Counted from the first letter of the stretch, positions 1-5,407 are shown. The stretch is 11,439 nt of DNA from Desulfobacterales bacterium (GCA_030613225.1 JAUWMJ010000046.1:1-11439); one strand, 5' to 3'. The notes: generated from the letters alone by a model not told the origin. A program made the numbers and translations.

Positions 1-1
1 C

Positions 2-184
2 GATGCGGGAGAATTAGCCAAAGAGATGTTTGGTGATTGGGATTATGAATATTGGCTGACAATACCGGAAAAGTTCAAAGAAACAATTATGCTTAACTTG
101 ATAAAAGACCGATTTTCTTCAGTACATGAAATAAAAAAATGGTTGGATCAACTTGGCATACCATCAGAGTTTTCGTCCTATTAA
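2..184 (+). CDS. C-terminal part of an unknown protein (5' end outside window)
   Basis: An open frame enters from the left edge and reads 60 codons to a TAA. The product end is charged and aromatic-rich, beginning DAGELAKEMFGDWDYEYWLT and ending LGIPSEFSSY. No start codon is needed inside the window because the gene is cut by the edge. I do not recognise the family. The composition looks like genuine coding sequence: no internal stops, sensible amphipathic helices around residues 22-52. It is on the same strand as the next genes, and its stop lies only 7 bp from the target duplication of the MITE-like element, so that element landed just behind this gene. Confidence 0.55.
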   Translation, partial: DAGELAKEMFGDWDYEYWLTIPEKFKETIMLNLIKDRFSSVHEIKKWLDQLGIPSEFSSY

Positions 185-191
185 CATTAAA

Positions 192-199
192 TAAATTAA
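192..199. repeat. Target-site duplication, left copy (TAAATTAA)
   Basis: TAAATTAA directly precedes the left inverted repeat and recurs at 422-429 directly after the right inverted repeat. The exact length is ambiguous because the neighbouring A and T residues allow other boundaries. Confidence 0.55.
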
Positions 200-421
200 A
201 GGGGCTATCCACTTCGCTACCCTATTAATTGCCAAGACCCTTGTTGAAATACGATAAGTTGTTTATTTTAAACAGTATTATATTTTTCATCCCATTGTTT
301 TCTATTGTTTTAAATCGTTTGGAGATGGCGAAATATTTCCATACAACAACTTGATATTACAATAAAAAATAACTCAATATTGAAAAATATTGAAATTAGG
401 GCAGTGAAGTGGATAGCCCCT
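200..421. mobile_element. MITE-like non-autonomous insertion element, 222 bp
   Basis: The element is bounded by inverted repeats of about 24 bp: AGGGGCTATCCACTTCGCTA at the left, and the complement of the right end (398-421) reads the same apart from two mismatches. The flanks carry an identical TAAATTAA at 192-199 and 422-429, which fits an 8-bp target-site duplication. Because this flank is AT-rich and partly palindromic, a 5- or 6-bp duplication with slightly different ends also fits. The interior is AT-rich, has no long reading frame and shows no match to a transposase that I can see. Known biology: an 8-bp duplication with short ends is typical of IS1595-like elements, among others, but I cannot assign the family. 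It is probably an internally deleted derivative moved in trans. Confidence 0.7.
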
Positions 422-429
422 TAAATTAA
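422..429. repeat. Target-site duplication, right copy (TAAATTAA)
   Basis: Identical to 192-199 and directly abutting the right inverted repeat of the 222-bp element. Confidence 0.55.
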
Positions 430-449
430 TTACACTACCATCTGCTGCA

Positions 450-568
450 CTCTAACGGCTATATGTCGAGGCGCTTTTTCCGTACTTTAGAATATTGAAA
501 TTTTATACTTTTTAACTACGGTTTGCCTTATTACTCGCCGTAGGTGAGCAGAACATTATGGCTTAAAA
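450..568 (+). other. Integron attC-like recombination site (degenerate)
   Basis: Left end CTCTAAC (450-456) matches six of seven positions of the RYYYAAC simple site. The left arm AACGGCTATATGT (454-466) is largely complementary to ACATTATGGCTT (553-564), with one extra base and a two-base gap, as in the bulged stems of attC. The right end CTTAAAA is a weak version of GTTRRRY. An internal hairpin CTACGG/CCGTAG lies at 516-521 and 538-543. Length (119 bp) fits a long attC. It sits between the first gene and brnTA, in the orientation expected for + strand cassettes. It could also be an ordinary intergenic fold. Confidence 0.38.
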
Positions 569-599
569 TCCAAGATATATTTATTGACCTAATTTCACA

Positions 600-628
600 T
601 TGACATTTATATATATTATAATTATAAT
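600..628 (+). promoter_or_regulatory. Consensus sigma70 promoter of brnTA, predicted leaderless
   Basis: TTGACA at 600-605 and TATAAT at 623-628, separated by exactly 17 bp: both hexamers are perfect. Transcription should start around 635, which is the first base of the first ATG of brnT. The mRNA would therefore have little or no 5' leader. Confidence 0.8.
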
Positions 629-630
629 AT
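613..630. promoter_or_regulatory. 18-bp perfect palindrome over the -10 box, candidate BrnTA operator
   Basis: ATATTATAATTATAATAT is identical to its reverse complement and covers the -10 box. BrnA antitoxins carry a ribbon-helix-helix DNA-binding domain and are known to repress their own promoter with BrnT, so a symmetric site here is the expected operator. AT-only palindromes arise by chance more easily than mixed ones, which limits certainty. Confidence 0.55.
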
Positions 631-634
631 CATT

Positions 635-928
635 ATGAAAGAGATGCGCTTCGCTTGGAATGAAACTAAAGCACAGACAAATTTAACAAAGCACAAAATC
701 TCTTTTAATGAAGCTACCTCAGTATTTAGTGATGATAATGCAAGATTGATTTATGATCCAGACCACTCGTTGGAAGAGGAAAGATTTTTACTGTTAGGCC
801 TGAGTTATAAACTTAAAATACTGGTTGTAGTCCACTGTATAAAAGATAAAGGTGACGAGATAAGGATAATTTCTGCAAGAAAGGCTTCAAAAAAAGAGCA
901 GGAACAATATGGAGGATATTTGTTATGA
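635..928 (+). CDS. brnT: BrnT-family type II toxin (ribonuclease)
   Basis: The 97-residue product has the usual BrnT length and landmarks: RFAWNETKAQTNLTKHKISF near the N-terminus (tryptophan, basic KH, SF-EA), a YDPDH segment and the C-terminal RIISARKAS with a following E and Y. BrnT is a RelE-fold mRNA-cleaving toxin neutralised by BrnA. Two starts are possible, ATG 635 and ATG 644; the second gives the more usual N-terminus MRFAWN. I keep 635 because the promoter places the mRNA 5' end there, favouring leaderless initiation on the first AUG. The gene overlaps brnA by 4 bp (ATGA), so the two are translationally coupled. All conserved landmarks I can recall are present, so the toxin looks intact. 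Confidence 0.88.
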   Translation: MKEMRFAWNETKAQTNLTKHKISFNEATSVFSDDNARLIYDPDHSLEEERFLLLGLSYKLKILVVVHCIKDKGDEIRIISARKASKKEQEQYGGYLL

Positions 929-1134
929 GAAAAGAATATGATTTTGCCAATTCAATAAAGAATCCTTATGCAAAGAAAGTAAAAAAACAAATTTCAATTC
1001 GTATTGAAACGAACACAATTGCATATTTTAAAGAGCTATCAAAAGAGGTGGGAATCCCCTATCAGAATCTTATCAACTCTTATCTTACAGAATGTGCACA
1101 CCAGCATAAAAAGCCTGAATTAAAATGGGCGTAA
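925..1134 (+). CDS. brnA: BrnA-family ribbon-helix-helix antitoxin
   Basis: A 69-residue basic protein directly follows brnT with a 4-bp overlap and its own Shine-Dalgarno GGAGG at 911-915, nine bases before the ATG. Residues 20-58 (KKQISIRIETNTIAYFKELS followed by GIPYQNLINSYL) have the CopG/BrnA pattern: a beta strand for DNA contact, then two helices. BrnA binds and masks BrnT and acts as autorepressor. The toxin-first gene order is normal for brnTA. The C-terminus (KPELKW) also fits this family. Regulation is probably through the palindrome that covers the -10 box upstream of brnT. Confidence 0.8.
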   Translation: MRKEYDFANSIKNPYAKKVKKQISIRIETNTIAYFKELSKEVGIPYQNLINSYLTECAHQHKKPELKWA

Positions 1135-1212
1135 TTCATACACGCAGTTCCACTGGATCGCAGGGGGCTGAGCCGCTTTAGAAATTATTAGTTTACCAAT
1201 ATTTATTAGTAT

Positions 1213-1258
1213 TAACAAGGTTCACGTGAGCCACTGCAACCAGTGAACCACAGACGTT
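1213..1258 (+). other. Hairpin at a homology breakpoint, weak attC-like
   Basis: AACAAGG at 1214-1220 is followed by a 7-bp stem, GGTTCAC (1219-1225) with GTGAACC (1243-1249), and then GTT at 1256-1258. The sequence shared with the second VOC copy begins at this GTTACCGG, so the hairpin ends exactly at the breakpoint of the duplication. It is shorter than known attC sites (about 46 bp) and the right core is poor, so it may simply be a hairpin or a terminator of brnTA without a T-run. Confidence 0.25.
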
Positions 1259-1541
1259 ACCGGATATCCTGCTTTCCGGTACGCAGGTATATTTTCATAC
1301 AAGCAAATGGGGAGGCTAAAATGAAAATAATTAAAATCGATCATATCTGCTGCGGTCAACAATTTAGATGAAGCTCGAAAAGTCTGGGAGCCGGTATTAG
1401 GTAAATCCAGGCCGGATGACGAATACATCGATGAATCTGAAAAAAATCAAGGTTGCCAGATACTGGGTGGGGGAAGTTGGTTTCGAGCTGATGGAATCGA
1501 CAACACCCGGTGGGGATGTTGCCAGATTTATCGAGAAAAGA
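1256..1541 (+). repeat. Partial duplicate of 2538-2824 (VOC gene start plus upstream)
   Basis: From GTTACCGG onward this stretch repeats the region around the start of the intact VOC gene: the TACCGGA...TCCGGTA hairpin, the AAATGGGGAGGCTAAAATGAAA ribosome-binding/start segment and the first half of the coding sequence. Counting the coding part by eye gives about 11 substitutions and two indels in roughly 220 bp, about 95% identity. Upstream of the ATG the copies are more diverged. Confidence 0.9.
1321..1541 (+). pseudogene. Broken copy of VOC-family (methylmalonyl-CoA epimerase-like) gene
   Basis: This is the first half of a second VOC gene with its Shine-Dalgarno GGGGAGG intact at 1309-1315. 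Three lesions are visible by comparison with the intact copy at 2603. Two bases are lost after position 1350 (CTGC-TGCGG against CTGCATTGCGG). One A is gained in the A-run 1440-1446 (seven against six). Homology then stops at about 1541 inside what would be codon 73. Downstream sequence is unrelated. Either frameshift alone abolishes the product. The low divergence outside the lesions suggests a fairly young duplication, followed by loss of the 3' half when sequence carrying the toxin-antitoxin pair came to lie behind it. Confidence 0.88.
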
Positions 1542-1601
1542 AGCTATCCCCATAAAAATAGGATTACCTTACAAACGTGGTGATCTACGGATCTGGATAA
1601 T

Positions 1602-1623
1602 CAATTGTTTGACAATTGTTTGA
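1602..1623. promoter_or_regulatory. Tandem 11-bp repeats upstream of PIN/Phd promoter, candidate operator half-array
   Basis: CAATTGTTTGA occurs twice back to back (1602-1612 and 1613-1623), one helical turn apart. The core CAATTG recurs in the palindrome over the -10 box. Spacing on the same DNA face suits cooperative binding of a Phd-type antitoxin dimer. Confidence 0.4.
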
Positions 1624-1624
1624 C

Positions 1625-1653
1625 TTGACAAAGACAAAACAGACATGTACAAT
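1625..1653 (+). promoter_or_regulatory. Sigma70 promoter of the PIN/Phd module, predicted leaderless
   Basis: TTGACA at 1625-1630 and TACAAT at 1648-1653 with a 17-bp spacer. The predicted transcription start is about 1660, one base before the toxin ATG at 1661. No Shine-Dalgarno precedes that ATG, consistent with leaderless translation. Confidence 0.75.
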
Positions 1654-1658
1654 TGTAC
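1647..1658. promoter_or_regulatory. 12-bp perfect palindrome over the -10 box, candidate operator
   Basis: GTACAATTGTAC is its own reverse complement and contains most of the -10 hexamer. It shares ACAATTGT with the upstream repeats. It is the probable autoregulatory site of the downstream antitoxin. Confidence 0.6.
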
Positions 1659-1660
1659 TT

Positions 1661-2050
1661 ATGAAAATCATTGCAGATACAAATACGTTTATTGCTGTTG
1701 CCCTAAATGAGCCTGAAAAAGATTTAATTATACAGCTTACTGGAAGCTGTGATTTAGTTTCTCCGGAAGTTTTGCCTTTTGAGATTGGCAACGCGTTAAC
1801 GGCAATGTTGAAAAAAGGCTCTTTACAGGCAGATGAGGTGGCTTCGTCGTGGGAAATAGTGCAGCATATACCTGTTGATTTGCGGCAAATCAACATAAAA
1901 TCTGCCTTAAAAATCGCCATAGAATTTAACATTTACGCCTATGATGCCTATTTTTTAGAATGTGCAGATAACCTTCGAAGTCCATTACTTACCCTCGATC
2001 GTGGCATGAAACAGATTGCCAAGGAAATGGGGATTGCAATTTTGGAGTAA
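1661..2050 (+). CDS. vapC: PIN-domain (VapC-like) type II toxin ribonuclease
   Basis: The 129-residue product is a complete PIN domain. The acidic metal-binding residues are visible: D6 in MKIIADTN, E41 in PFEIGNAL, D95 in YAYDAYFLEC and D113 in LTLDRGM. PIN toxins cleave RNA (tRNA, rRNA or mRNA) with Mg2+ and are held in check by a partner antitoxin. I chose ATG 1661, where the PIN fold begins and where the promoter places the mRNA start; a frame extension back to 1616 would run through the promoter. The stop overlaps the ribosome-binding site of the downstream antitoxin. The toxin-first order is the reverse of most vapBC loci. The active site looks intact. Confidence 0.88.
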   Translation: MKIIADTNTFIAVALNEPEKDLIIQLTGSCDLVSPEVLPFEIGNALTAMLKKGSLQADEVASSWEIVQHIPVDLRQINIKSALKIAIEFNIYAYDAYFLECADNLRSPLLTLDRGMKQIAKEMGIAILE

Positions 2051-2055
2051 ATATC

Positions 2056-2286
2056 ATGAAAGTATATACTTATTCTGAAGCGAGACAACGTCTTGCAAAT
2101 GTACTTAATATCGCCAAAACTGAAGAAGTTGTTATAAAAAGAAGAGGCGGGGAAACTTTCTCAATCATTTTTAGAAAAAGTACAAAATCACCATTTGATG
2201 TTCCAGGTATTAAAACCAAAGCAACTACAAAAGACATTCTTGATGCAGTTAAAGAATCAAGAGAACGAGTTGCCGAACACATATGA
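2056..2286 (+). CDS. Phd/YefM-type antitoxin paired with the PIN toxin
   Basis: A 76-residue protein begins 5 bp after the toxin stop, with GGAG at 2044-2047, eight bases before the ATG. The N-terminal half (KVYTYSEARQRLANVLNIAK, then EEVVIKRRGGETFSII) has the Phd pattern: a short strand, a helix with R/L spacing, and the VxIxRR-G strand that forms the DNA-binding dimer. The lysine/threonine-rich C-terminus (residues 45-76) would be the flexible toxin-neutralising tail. Such antitoxins typically repress their own operon, here probably at the CAATTG-containing sites upstream of the toxin. It looks complete. Confidence 0.82.
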   Translation: MKVYTYSEARQRLANVLNIAKTEEVVIKRRGGETFSIIFRKSTKSPFDVPGIKTKATTKDILDAVKESRERVAEHI

Positions 2287-2602
2287 GCCGCCATATTGTA
2301 AATAGGTAATAAAAGTTTATTAGGGAAAAATCATTTTTTCCTTTTCAGAGCGTTAACAAAGAATAATCTCCTGTATTAAATTCAAGGAACCTCCGTGACG
2401 GAAAACAACGGGGTCTTCATTCTTCACACATATTAAAAGTCAAGATGGAAAACTTTTTAGTGGTCGATCCCCATATGGTACTATCCTTATAAGAGGTCCC
2501 AGGAAAAACATGCTGCGGACAAGCTGCAGATATTTACGGTTACCGGATCTCCTGCTCTCCGGTACGCCGGTATTTTTAATACCAGCAAATGGGGAGGCTA
2601 AA
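2287..2602. other. Intergenic gap of 316 bp between the antitoxin and VOC genes
   Basis: No convincing gene. It contains an A/T stem at 2324-2341 listed separately, a GTTAAC at 2352-2357, and complementary AAGAAT (2360-2365) and ATTCTT (around 2418-2423) that could fold but lack proper attC ends. From about 2538 the sequence is the upstream part of the VOC duplication, including the 7-bp stem TACCGGA/TCCGGTA. An in-frame ATG at 2510 extends the VOC reading frame by 31 residues, but the strong ribosome-binding site at 2591-2597 argues for the later start. Confidence 0.5.
2323..2345 (+). terminator. Possible weak terminator after the PIN/Phd module
   Basis: GGAAAAA (2324-2330) pairs with TTTTTCC (2335-2341) across a 4-base loop and is followed by TTTT. 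The stem is mostly A-T, so it would be a weak intrinsic terminator at best; it lies 37 bp after the antitoxin stop. Confidence 0.35.
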
Positions 2603-3025
2603 ATGAAAATAAATAAAATCGATCATATCTGCATTGCGGTCAAAAATATAAATGAAGCTCGAAAAGTCTGGGAGCCGGTATTAGGCAAATCCAGGCCGGA
2701 TGACGAATACATCGATGAATCTGAAAAAATCAAAGTTGCCAGATACTGGGTTGGGGAAGTTGGTTTCGAACTGATGGAATCGACAACACCAGATGGGGAT
2801 GTTGCCAGGTTTATCGAGAAAAGAGGCGAAGGCGTCATGGTAATCAGCTTTAACGTTGACAACACCCGTGAGGCCATGGGTGAGCTGCAACAAAAAGATT
2901 ATCCCTTTATTGGGGACGCCCGACCGTTTCGGGATTGTGAATTTGCGTTTGTTCACCCCAAAAAGATGAACGGCGTCTTGCTGGAACTTATTGACGATAA
3001 GGGCAGGGAGTTCGAGGATCGTTAG
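2603..3025 (+). CDS. VOC-family protein, methylmalonyl-CoA epimerase-like
   Basis: The 140-residue product is one VOC (glyoxalase-fold) unit: KINKIDHICIAVKNINEA at the N-terminus, ARFIEKRGEG at 68-77, and FVHPKKMNGVLLELID at 116-131. These match the methylmalonyl-CoA epimerase subgroup. Metal ligands H8 and E128 are present, but the third usual ligand, in the GI-H-HIAF segment, is replaced: here the segment reads EGVMVISF (76-83) with no histidine. Activity as an epimerase is therefore doubtful; it may be a divergent dioxygenase, lyase or binding protein of the superfamily. The start at 2603 is set by GGGGAGG at 2591-2597, five bases upstream. The gene stands alone and duplicates the pseudogene at 1321. 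Confidence 0.85.
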   Translation: MKINKIDHICIAVKNINEARKVWEPVLGKSRPDDEYIDESEKIKVARYWVGEVGFELMESTTPDGDVARFIEKRGEGVMVISFNVDNTREAMGELQQKDYPFIGDARPFRDCEFAFVHPKKMNGVLLELIDDKGREFEDR

Positions 3026-3088
3026 CAAATTGATGATTGAAAATAACCGAAGAGTAGAAAGCCACAACAAAGGTATTTGCCAGATCTA

Positions 3089-3106
3089 AAAAGCCTTGCG
3101 GCTTTT
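3089..3106 (+). terminator. Intrinsic terminator candidate after the VOC gene
   Basis: AAAAGCC-TTGC-GGCTTTT forms a perfect 7-bp stem with a 4-base loop 64 bp after the VOC stop. The T-run is part of the stem and only four long, so strength is uncertain; the symmetry allows function on both strands. Confidence 0.55.
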
Positions 3107-3140
3107 GATCCAGGTGATGCCCAACAAATCAGGATAAGGC

Positions 3141-3857
3141 ATGAAGTTACTGAGCTTTGACATAGAGATCTCGGATGTCTTCGAACTCGGGAAGCACGAG
3201 GACATGGAGAAGTATGCGCCGTTTCATATTTCGGTGGGGGCGACGGCGATACACAACGGTGAGGAACGGGTGTGGTATTCGGACGATGAGGAGGGTCGTC
3301 CCGCGTTGAATCTGACGCGGGAACGCGCTCATGATTTGCTTGAATATCTCGATGAGATGCAACAAAAAGGGTTCATGGTCTGCGCGTGGAATGGCCTGGG
3401 CTTCGACCTGAAATGGATCGGCCATCAAGCCGATGACATGGCCCTCGCCGCACGTATTGCTTTAAAGAGCTACGACCCCATGTTCCAGTTCTTCAATCAG
3501 GCCGGTTTTCCCGTCGGGCTGGGAAAAGTGGCAAAAGGAATGGGCATCCCCCAAGAGAAACTCATGGACGGCGCGGATGCACCAAAGCAATGGCGTGCAG
3601 GAAATCATCAGGAGGTAATGGACTACTGCCTCGGTGATTGCCAGATGACCAACCTCATCGTCCTCGCCATACAGGAGGCCCGGCAAGTTCGATGGGTGAC
3701 GGGCAAAGGACACATCAGTTCAAAGCCTATGCCACGACTCAAATCCGTCGAAGAAGTCATCCAAGATCCCGAACCCGACCAGTCTTGGATGGATAACCCG
3801 CTTCTGAAGACAAAGTTCTACGAATGGGTTCAGGAAGCCACAGGGACGAAAACATGA
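3141..3857 (+). CDS. DEDDy-type 3'-5' exonuclease-like protein (RNase H fold)
   Basis: The 238-residue product carries the three exonuclease motifs of the DnaQ/PolB-like superfamily: LSFDIEI (D7, E9), CAWNGLGFDLKWIG (N84, D89) and DYCLGDCQMTNLI (Y162, D166, the YxxxD form). These four acidic residues bind two metals for 3'-5' hydrolysis of DNA or RNA. There is no polymerase domain; length suits a stand-alone nuclease with a C-terminal tail of about 60 residues. The start has AGGA at 3131-3134. The gene is GC-richer than brnTA or the PIN/Phd pair. Its TGA overlaps the ATG of the truncated SIR2-like gene by 4 bp, so the two formed a translationally coupled operon. The substrate is unknown. Confidence 0.78.
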   Translation: MKLLSFDIEISDVFELGKHEDMEKYAPFHISVGATAIHNGEERVWYSDDEEGRPALNLTRERAHDLLEYLDEMQQKGFMVCAWNGLGFDLKWIGHQADDMALAARIALKSYDPMFQFFNQAGFPVGLGKVAKGMGIPQEKLMDGADAPKQWRAGNHQEVMDYCLGDCQMTNLIVLAIQEARQVRWVTGKGHISSKPMPRLKSVEEVIQDPEPDQSWMDNPLLKTKFYEWVQEATGTKT

Positions 3858-3997
3858 GTGACGATCTAACATTATTATCCTCGCCCAAACTCAAGGATAA
3901 CGTTCAAGACATGCGAGACTTGCTATCGCAAAGTCGTCTTGCGTTCCTGCTCGGAGCAGGAATTAACGTCTTTAAAAAACAAAATAACTTGCAATAG
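3854..3997 (+). pseudogene. Truncated N-terminus of a SIR2-like NAD-binding protein
   Basis: Reading from the ATG that overlaps the exonuclease stop gives 47 residues beginning MSDDLTLLSSPKLKDNVQDM and reaching LLSQSRLAFLLGAGIN before an unrelated KKQNNLQ and a TAG. The segment SRLAFLLGAG is the glycine-rich first NAD-binding motif at the beginning of SIR2-like domains of the kind found in many anti-phage proteins. Full proteins run several hundred residues, so nearly all of the protein is missing, cut immediately after the GAG motif. What follows (AT-rich, then GC-rich non-coding) belongs to the next block. The short product would be inactive. Confidence 0.72.
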
Positions 3998-4031
3998 GAG
4001 ACTGGAAATCCAGGTTGGTTAGTTAATTAAA

Positions 4032-4046
4032 GATTTCCCGGAAATC
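4032..4046. repeat. 15-bp near-perfect palindrome between convergent genes
   Basis: GATTTCC-C-GGAAATC: two 7-bp arms around a single C. It lies in the 140-bp gap between the SIR2-like remnant (+) and the methyltransferase gene (-). It could be a short bidirectional stem or a protein site; there is no T-run, so I do not call it a terminator. Confidence 0.4.
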
Positions 4047-4137
4047 CCCTTACCAGGCTTCCTCCCGCTTCCCGCTTTCGGCTCTCCCCTGCATTGGGTA
4101 TTGGAGTCGCCTCTGCGAGCCTCAATTCAGCGCGTCC

Positions 4138-5313
4138 TTATGCTTCACTTTCCTTCCCCAGTGGGTTTGATTTCAACCTTAGCGTGATCCAATAGAGCGC
4201 GACATAACTCACGCTCCGCCGATAGTCGGCGTCGTACTCTTCGCTGTAGGCGTTTTCTCCGTAGAAAGACATCCATGAATCTTGACCGTAATAAAGGAGG
4301 CGATGGAGGACAAAGGGATCGAGAAACGACAGGCAGATCGCATAGGCGACTTTCTTCGGCGTAAGTTGGATATCCACGGCTTGAAAATGTTTCCGGTCTC
4401 TGACCCCGGTCAGCCGGTAGTCTTCCGTTTTGTCAGCGACGTTCAAGACTTCAAACCATGGCTTGCAAAGCTTTAGCGGGCCTTCGTCGACGAAGGGATA
4501 GTGTCCCGAATAGAACTTATCCATGAAGTACGCGTGGAAATAGAACTTCCAAGTTCGTGGTTTGTGCGTCTGGTGAAGGCAAGAGATAAACACACGTTTC
4601 GATCTGGAATCCTTGTTGATCAATTGGCTGGCCATAAAACACATGTCAGAGTAAATCTTTTCTTGAACCTCAATGTTCCGGCGATCCTCCATGCTGACGT
4701 AGTGCTCCACGGTGTCCATAAATGTGACCGCGTCGAACCGGCCATAGAATGCCTGCTGCAGCTCGGAGTCTGTCAGAAACTTCTTCCAATTGGTGACATG
4801 AACCTCCAGGCCATATTCCTGCCGGGCGTACCTGGCTTGCTCGGGCGTGATATTGATGCCCACGGTCTCGCAACCGATCTCGTCTCGGCAGTACTTGAGC
4901 CAGTCACCGTAGCCGCAACCCACGTCGCAAATCACCATCCCGCGCTCCAAGCCCAACTCATGCACCATGTGCTCGTATTTCGCGCGCTGCGAAAGTTTGC
5001 CGTCGACAACCAAATTGAATCCCAGATCGCGCCCGCTCCCTGTGGTGTTGTCATACATGTTGTGTATCCACTGGTAGTTCCGACGCATGCGCAATTGTGA
5101 GTCAAAGAGAATCGACTTGCCGAAGCCGTACAGCAGGACATCGTCGACAGCAAGGGCGACTATCCAGAACAAGCATCCCCACGGAGTGACGAAGACGGCG
5201 AGCAACACCGAAGTCAGCAGGAGCCCACACCAGACGATCATGTTGCGATCGACAATGTTGATCAGCGCCGCTGACTGCGTATTCGTGGTATTCGTTTTGG
5301 CCACCGTTGCCAT
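4138..5313 (-). CDS. Membrane-anchored CFA-synthase-like SAM methyltransferase
   Basis: A 391-residue protein with two hydrophobic segments near the N-terminus (about 26-43 and 47-64) followed by a class I methyltransferase domain. Motif I is ICDVGCGYGDW (128-138), the acidic end of the next strand lies near VGINITPEQA (151-160), and the post-motif is AVTFMDTVEHY (195-205). The later region, with the aromatic VALYWITLRL near the C-terminus, resembles cyclopropane-fatty-acid synthases and mycolic acid methyltransferases, which methylate acyl chains of membrane lipids using SAM. The N-terminal anchor is unusual for CFA synthase and suggests work on the inner membrane surface. It is GC-rich relative to neighbours and convergent with the exonuclease. 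No strong Shine-Dalgarno precedes the ATG at 5313. Confidence 0.75.
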   Translation of the reverse strand: MATVAKTNTTNTQSAALINIVDRNMIVWCGLLLTSVLLAVFVTPWGCLFWIVALAVDDVLLYGFGKSILFDSQLRMRRNYQWIHNMYDNTTGSGRDLGFNLVVDGKLSQRAKYEHMVHELGLERGMVICDVGCGYGDWLKYCRDEIGCETVGINITPEQARYARQEYGLEVHVTNWKKFLTDSELQQAFYGRFDAVTFMDTVEHYVSMEDRRNIEVQEKIYSDMCFMASQLINKDSRSKRVFISCLHQTHKPRTWKFYFHAYFMDKFYSGHYPFVDEGPLKLCKPWFEVLNVADKTEDYRLTGVRDRKHFQAVDIQLTPKKVAYAICLSFLDPFVLHRLLYYGQDSWMSFYGENAYSEEYDADYRRSVSYVALYWITLRLKSNPLGKESEA

Positions 5314-5394
5314 GGTTCAATCCGTCAATTTGGAGCGTTTTACGATTTTACGTGCGCGAGCCCGTTTGCCATTCGCGGTGGCGTGGCCGCCGCT

Positions 5395-5407
5395 GTTAAC
5401 AGATGAC
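5395..5407 (+). repeat. Direct repeat GTTAACAGATGAC, copy 1
   Basis: Differs by one base from GTTAACGGATGAC at 5609-5621, 214 bp away. Confidence 0.45.

Noticed and set aside
2352..2430. attC-like site starting at GTTAACAAAGAAT
   Set aside because: A short complementary AAGAAT/ATTCTT exists, but neither end fits the simple-site consensus and the arms are short.
2681..3070. 129-codon minus-strand frame under the VOC gene
   Set aside because: Antisense shadow of the VOC coding sequence; the same shadow appears under the broken copy.
4501..5100. 199-codon open frame on the + strand
   Set aside because: It is the antisense of the well-supported methyltransferase gene; its translation has no domain pattern and simply mirrors the high-GC codon structure of the other strand.
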